Positions 60,233 through 64,000 of a DNA stretch of 64,000 nucleotides are shown here, piece by piece. The notes beneath the pieces were generated by a model. It saw only the letters and a program-made list of their open reading frames with translations. It did not search any database and was not told the DNA's origin. The translations under genes were made by a program, and so were the position numbers. The stretch is from contig NC_087074.1 in assembly GCF_026151205.1 (NCBI RefSeq), positions 21,185,765-21,249,764 on the forward strand, in the 5' to 3' direction. The DNA is from Bolinopsis microptera (Eukaryota; Ctenophora; Tentaculata; Lobata; Bolinopsidae). Every line of letters begins with the position of its first letter. Positions within the stretch are counted from its first letter, which is position 1.

Positions 60233-60643
60233 GTAAATTAAAAGCTTGTATTTTTAACCAGGCCAATATCAGTATATATATATATATTTTCAATATTGCT
60301 AGCATACTGAACACTGATAATGGGATTTCGAGAGTTTCAAGTATTAGATGTCATATTTAATCAGAACCAAAGTATGTTCCCCTCTGAGTTCTGACACTGT
60401 GTCTAAATAACTACTTTTGATAATTTCAATCGTGCTGCAAAATAATGTCGCTCACAATTGGTTTTAAGTATCGTTACTAATCAATTAAAAGTGCTTATTG
60501 ATCACAATTAAAAGTGCTTATTGATCACAATCCATTAATAATTGCAGTTACCTTGTTATCTTCTAATTTTAGGTGGACGGTAAATCCATAATTTTCATCA
60601 ATAATGCGAATAAAAAATCATTTGACATTACATCACTATGTAG
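60233..60643 (+). other. Intron with a 23-bp duplication
   Basis: Contains two exact tandem copies of CAATTAAAAGTGCTTATTGA plus TCA at 60,482-60,527. An alternative open stretch after TTCTAATTTTAG at 60,573 (VDGKSIIFINNANKKSFDIT) reaches a stop at 60,645 and does not keep phase with the neighbours, so it is not used in the gene model. Confidence 0.6.
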
Positions 60644-61960
60644 ATAGTTGCAGTGGACTAAAGGCTGAGTGGACGAGGACGATCGAAACGACAAGACAGT
60701 TCCCAATACTGTCAGGAACCGTGGTGGAAGTGACATGCTCGTACTCTGGAGCTCTCAACAAAGGGAGCAGTGAAGTTACATGCTCGTACTCTGGAGCTCT
60801 CAACAAAGGGAGCAGTGAAGTTACATGCTCGTACTCTGGAGCTCTCAACAAAGGGAGCAGTGAAGTGACATGCTCGTACTCTGGAGCTCTCAACAAAGGG
60901 AGCAGTGAAGTTACATGCTCGTACTCTGGAGCTCTCAACAAAGGGAGCAGTGAAGTTACATGCTCGTACTCTGGAGCTCTCAACAAAGGGAGCAGTGAAG
61001 TGACATGCTCGTACTCTGGAGCTCTCAACAAAGGGAGCAGTGAAGTGACATGCTCATACTCTGGAGCTCTCAACAAAGGGAGCAGTGAAGTTACATGCTC
61101 GTACTCTGGAGCTCTCAACAAAGGGAGCAGTGAAGTTACATGCTCGTACTCTGGAACTCTCAACAAAGGGAGCAGTGAAGTTACATGCTCGTACTCTGGA
61201 ACTCTCAACAAAGGGAGCAGTGAAGTTACATGCTCGTACTCTGGAGCTCTCAACAAAGGGAGCAGTGAAGTGACATGCTCGTACTCTGGAACTCTCAACA
61301 AAGGGAGCAGTGAAGTTACATGCTCGTACTCTGGAGCTTTCAACAAAGGGAGCAGTGAAGTGACATGCTCGTACTCTGGAGCTCTCAACAAAGGGAGCAG
61401 TGAAGTGACATGCTCGTACTCTGGAGCTCTCAACAAAGGGAGCAGTGAAGTGACATGCTCGTACTCTGAAGCTCTCAACAAAGGGAGCAGTGAAGTGACA
61501 TGCTCGTACTCTGGAGCTCTCAACAAAGGGAGCAGTGAAGTGACATGCTCGTACTCTGGAGCTCTCAACAAAGGGAGCAGTGAAGTTACATGCTCGTACT
61601 CTGGAGCTCTCAACAAAGGGAGCAGTGAAGTTACATGCTCGTACTCTGGAGCTCTCAACAAAGGGAGCAGTGAAGTTACATGCTCGTACTCTGGAGCTCT
61701 CAACAAAGGGAGCAGTGAAGTTACATGCTCGTACTCTGGAGCTCTCAACAAAGGGAGCAGTGAAGTTACATGCTCGTACTCTGGAGCTCTCAACAAAGGG
61801 AGCAGTGAAGTTACATGCTCGTACTCTGGAGCTCTCAACAAAGGGAGCAGTGAAGTGACATGCTCGTACTCTGGAGCTCTCAACAAAGGGAGCAGTGAAG
61901 TGACATGCACGTCTGGAGACGCTTTTACTCATCTAGCGGAGCCTAGTTGTCCAAAACCAG
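60644..61960 (+). CDS. Sushi exon expanded by a 26-copy in-frame minisatellite
   Basis: Acceptor CATCACTATGTAG and donor CCAG/GTTAGT bound 1,317 nt, phase 1-1, 439 residues. Outside the repeat the exon is an ordinary sushi module: first cysteine in SCSGLKAEWTRT, second in VVEVTC, third in SEVTC, fourth in AEPSC. Between cysteines 2 and 3 the 15-residue segment VTCSYSGALNKGSSE is repeated 26 times, where a normal module would have it once. Each copy adds one cysteine and several Ser/Thr sites. The start was chosen because it keeps the first cysteine and joins the previous exon in phase. The protein is presumably extracellular; the long repeat may form a stalk or an aberrant fold. Confidence 0.75.
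60730..61904 (+). repeat. 45-bp coding minisatellite, 26 full copies
   Basis: The period is exactly 45 bp from 60,730 (first GTG) to the partial copy starting at 61,900. Copies are nearly identical; the few variants are GTT/GTG for Val, GCT/ACT (Ala/Thr), one TTT (Phe), one GAA (Glu) and one CAT for CGT-type change at 61,051. Near identity points to very recent expansion or homogenisation. Long spurious frames on the minus strand come from the repeat. Confidence 0.97.
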
Positions 61961-62019
61961 GTTAGTTGTCCAAAACCAGGTTAGTTGTCCAAAACCAAGT
62001 TAGTTGTCCAAAACCAGGT
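61944..62019 (+). repeat. Splice-donor region repeated four times, 19-bp unit
   Basis: TAGTTGTCCAAAACCAGGT occurs at 61,944, 61,963, 61,982 (one change, AAGT) and 62,001. The first copy spans the end of the sushi exon and its donor (CCAG/GTTAGT). Copies 2 and 4 keep the same CAG/GTTA context in the intron. Using any downstream donor would include an in-frame TAG at 61,963. Confidence 0.9.
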
Positions 62020-62242
62020 TACAAGTTTTAGTATGATACCTATGCTTGAGGTTAATACGATGCAACAACTTAAACTCGTATATTGAATTTTTGAAGCAAA
62101 CCCAAAATTGGGTAGATTCAAGAGTGGACCCGGGACCGTCGCAGATGTCCCCTTTTTTTACTCATTTCTACTTTTAGAGTGCAAATATGAAATTTTAAAA
62201 AGGAGCCAAATATTTTTAGCATTCTGATTATCTAATTTTCAG

Positions 62243-62475
62243 GTGGTCTGGGACAAGGCTGTGCTTCTGAAACCTATCGAACGCAGTACGGAACATTCAG
62301 CCACGGCTGGCTGGGGCTCGGTAAAAGCTCACAGTACAAGAAATGTCAGTTTGATGACTTCACGGCGGTTTTCACTTGCAAGATGAAAAGGAACAAGGAG
62401 TTATATGTGGAGAGGACTTACTATTGCAAGAACACTAAAAATACGATAGGAATAGAACAACTAGCCAACGATAAG
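62243..62475 (+). CDS. Cys-rich exon, HRM-like stalk segment
   Basis: Acceptor CTAATTTTCAG and donor AAG/GTTATT bound 233 nt, entry phase 1, exit phase 0, 78 residues. It contains GCASETYRTQYGTFSHGWLG, YKKCQFDD, FTCKMKRN and YYCKN. The 'C ... yG.f.W ... C ... C ... C' layout resembles the hormone-receptor-like segment that links N-terminal modules to the GAIN domain in adhesion GPCRs. The end IGIEQLANDK fits the start of a helical GAIN subdomain. The resemblance is moderate and is my inference. Confidence 0.6.
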
Positions 62476-62616
62476 GTTATTTCAGTATTAGTATTTTAGT
62501 ATGACCCATATCAGTTAAAAAAGTTACACATGGTATCTTATACAACTAGCTTAAACCATAGTTAATTTTCCAATTGTTTATGTTGATGGCCGGTCACATA
62601 ACTACATTCTCCTCAG

Positions 62617-62855
62617 ACTGCCTCGAATGAAGATAAGACGGCACAGATGGAGAAGATGACAAATAATGAGGGTATGAACGGTATCGGTGACGTAGAGGCG
62701 GTGTCTAATGTTCTAAAATCCATCGTCAAAAGCGGGGAAATCTCCGAGGCAGTGGCCCAGAGCGTCCTAAACACCGTGTCTAAACTTGTGAAGTCCGACT
62801 TTAAAACAGCTGATAACGACACTGAAACCCAGTTCGCCAGCAAGATCTGTGACGG
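62617..62855 (+). CDS. GAIN-like helical exon
   Basis: Acceptor CATTCTCCTCAG and donor GACGG/GTACAT, 239 nt, phase 0 to 2. Residues such as DVEAVSNVLKSIVKSGEISE, AVAQSVLNTVSKLVKSDF and DTETQFASKICDG form amphipathic helices like subdomain A of the GAIN fold, the autoproteolysis domain of adhesion GPCRs and polycystins. No cleavage motif is expected this early. It is preceded and followed by exons in matching phase. Confidence 0.6.
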
Positions 62856-63013
62856 GTACATTGTTTTGATTTGTTTTTGTGAGAATTGTACCATACTTCA
62901 AAATTTGTCGACATTCATACATTACTGAATCATTTCTGGAATTTATTTCATCATTTGTACATTAAAAGACACAAGCCACAAATCATAACCTATAAATAGA
63001 TCTAACCGATCAG

Positions 63014-63248
63014 TTTGGTGACTCAGACTGTTAACGTTGTTAAGCAAACTGTTGTCAAGAACAAGATTATCAAGTCTCCTCGCATAGCTGTGATCGATGT
63101 TAAGAAAGATGCAGATGCTGGTGAACCCAGCAGTAATGGAGTTGTCGCCCTCACCCTTTCTAAGGCAAGTCGAGGTGGCAAGGACCTTCAAGGTTGCGAA
63201 GTAGACTCTGGATCCGGCGATGACGAAGAGGAAAACACGATTCTATTG
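63014..63248 (+). CDS. GAIN-like exon 2
   Basis: Acceptor TCTAACCGATCAG and donor TTG/GTCAGA, 235 nt, phase 2 to 0. It reads LVTQTVNVVKQTVVKNKIIK, SPRIAVIDVKKDADAG, GVVALTLSK, then an acidic loop GSGDDEEEN. The choice of 63,014 over the AG at 63,025 rests on phase continuity with the donor at 62,856. The order helix, strand and acidic loop fits the transition between GAIN subdomains. Confidence 0.58.
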
Positions 63249-63381
63249 GTCAGAATTTATTTATTAGTACTCGCTTAACAGTACCTATAGAATTCATACA
63301 GTAGTTATTAGTATTGCAATGCGTAAATATTATGAATTTAACATCGTATCATTAAAATATGTTACTATGAAATTTATTCAG

Positions 63382-63684
63382 ATCGAGACAAAGTCGGGAG
63401 AAAAGAACGTAGATGTGGACATGGCCGTGGTCCTCATCACAGACTCGACACTTATGCCCGACAGGACGACTTCAATCTTGACAAAAGAGGAAGACGAAGA
63501 CGACAAGGAAGCCGTCACTAAAATCATGGATGACCTGAAGAATGATTTGGAGGACGCAACCAAGAAAGATGGCGAGGACACCAAAAAGAGCTTTGTTAAC
63601 TCATTCATCACTGAGGTCAAAGTTCAAAACGCAGTACCTGATGACTTCAAGCTAAATGTCTTCATGAAGCCCACCATTAATATA
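63382..63684 (+). CDS. GAIN-like exon 3, acidic
   Basis: Acceptor GAAATTTATTCAG and donor ATA/GTGAGT, 303 nt, phase 0-0, 101 residues. It begins IETKSGEKNVDVDMAVVLIT, has an acidic helix (KEEDEDDKEAVTKIMDDLKN), then SFVNSFITEVKV and FKLNVFMKPTIN. No GPS cleavage motif or transmembrane segment is reached before the window ends, so receptor identity remains open. Confidence 0.62.
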
Positions 63685-64000
63685 GTGAGTTATTTAAATA
63701 CGATCATTATACTTAAATTTTAATTTTACACTGTGGCAAATAAGATTCTGGACGATATCAGACAATTTTCGTCGGAAAGCAAAAAGTAATCGAAATCATG
63801 AATGAGACAATTTCTTACGTTTCGCACGTGCAAACTTTATGCGGATGTTGCGTGCGCATCTAGTACCACAGTGCTGGCAAGCATAACAGAGATATTTACA
63901 GTTTCCACCTCTTTACCCAAAAAATATAAGTATACATCCTATCAGCATTAACGTAAATAATTCCTTTTTACTTATATTTTCTAATCCTCTACAACCTTCA
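63685..64000 (+). other. Intron at the window end
   Basis: Starts with the consensus donor GTGAGT. No secure acceptor or exon is seen before the edge. Confidence 0.5.

Noticed and set aside
60573-60645. Alternative exon VDGKSIIFINNANKKSFDIT or a 7-nt microexon before the sushi exon
   Set aside because: The first breaks phase with the donor at 60,233 and ends in a stop; the second removes the first sushi cysteine. The acceptor at 60,643 satisfies both.
60636-61932. 424- and 292-codon minus-strand frames and short plus-strand frames over the 45-bp repeat
   Set aside because: A period divisible by three keeps several frames open; only the plus frame has sushi ends and matching splice phases.

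Overview
The window is animal nuclear DNA, AT-rich overall. It contains short introns with GT/AG borders, phase 1-1 extracellular-domain exons (PAN/apple-like, sushi, galactose-binding-like), a non-LTR retrotransposon with a YADD reverse transcriptase, and VPS13-like exons. No bacterial operon, rRNA or tRNA was seen. The domain types suggest an invertebrate such as a cnidarian, but the species cannot be fixed from the sequence.

Layout. (1) 1-33,684: a head-to-tail array of about 18.4 copies of a non-coding unit of about 1.83 kb, cut off by the left window edge. Each unit has one poly-C tract, a block of about 600 bp bounded by inverted repeats of about 60 bp, and a block of about 1 kb that also forms the outer part of a transposable element at 44-47.6 kb. 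(2) 35.1-37.8 kb and 48.6-49.1 kb, plus strand: exons that read like one VPS13-type lipid-transfer gene, some with frameshifts. (3) 41.2-48.4 kb, minus strand, lying between the two VPS13-like exon groups: a tandemly duplicated secreted-protein or receptor N-terminus (signal peptide, galactose-binding-like exon, sushi exon). One copy carries a 3.5-kb foldback element; the other copy lacks it and shows the empty target site. (4) 37.8-41.6 kb and 49.1-56.2 kb: degraded-looking sequence full of homopolymers. Comparison with duplicated clean copies shows this is at least partly base-calling or consensus error. (5) 56.2-63.7 kb, plus strand: phase-consistent exons of a large cell-surface protein: PAN-like, unknown beta-rich domain, a sushi exon inflated by 26 copies of a 45-bp coding minisatellite, a Cys-rich HRM-like exon, and three exons resembling the GAIN stalk of adhesion GPCRs. 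The window ends before any membrane segment. An intron holds a minus-strand LINE fragment and a 22-bp minisatellite with nine perfect cAMP-response elements.

The most notable items are the transposon-derived satellite, the foldback element with its paralogous empty site, the in-frame sushi minisatellite, the CRE array, and a fourfold repeated splice donor. Functional statements about the genes rest on motif recognition by eye, without database searches.
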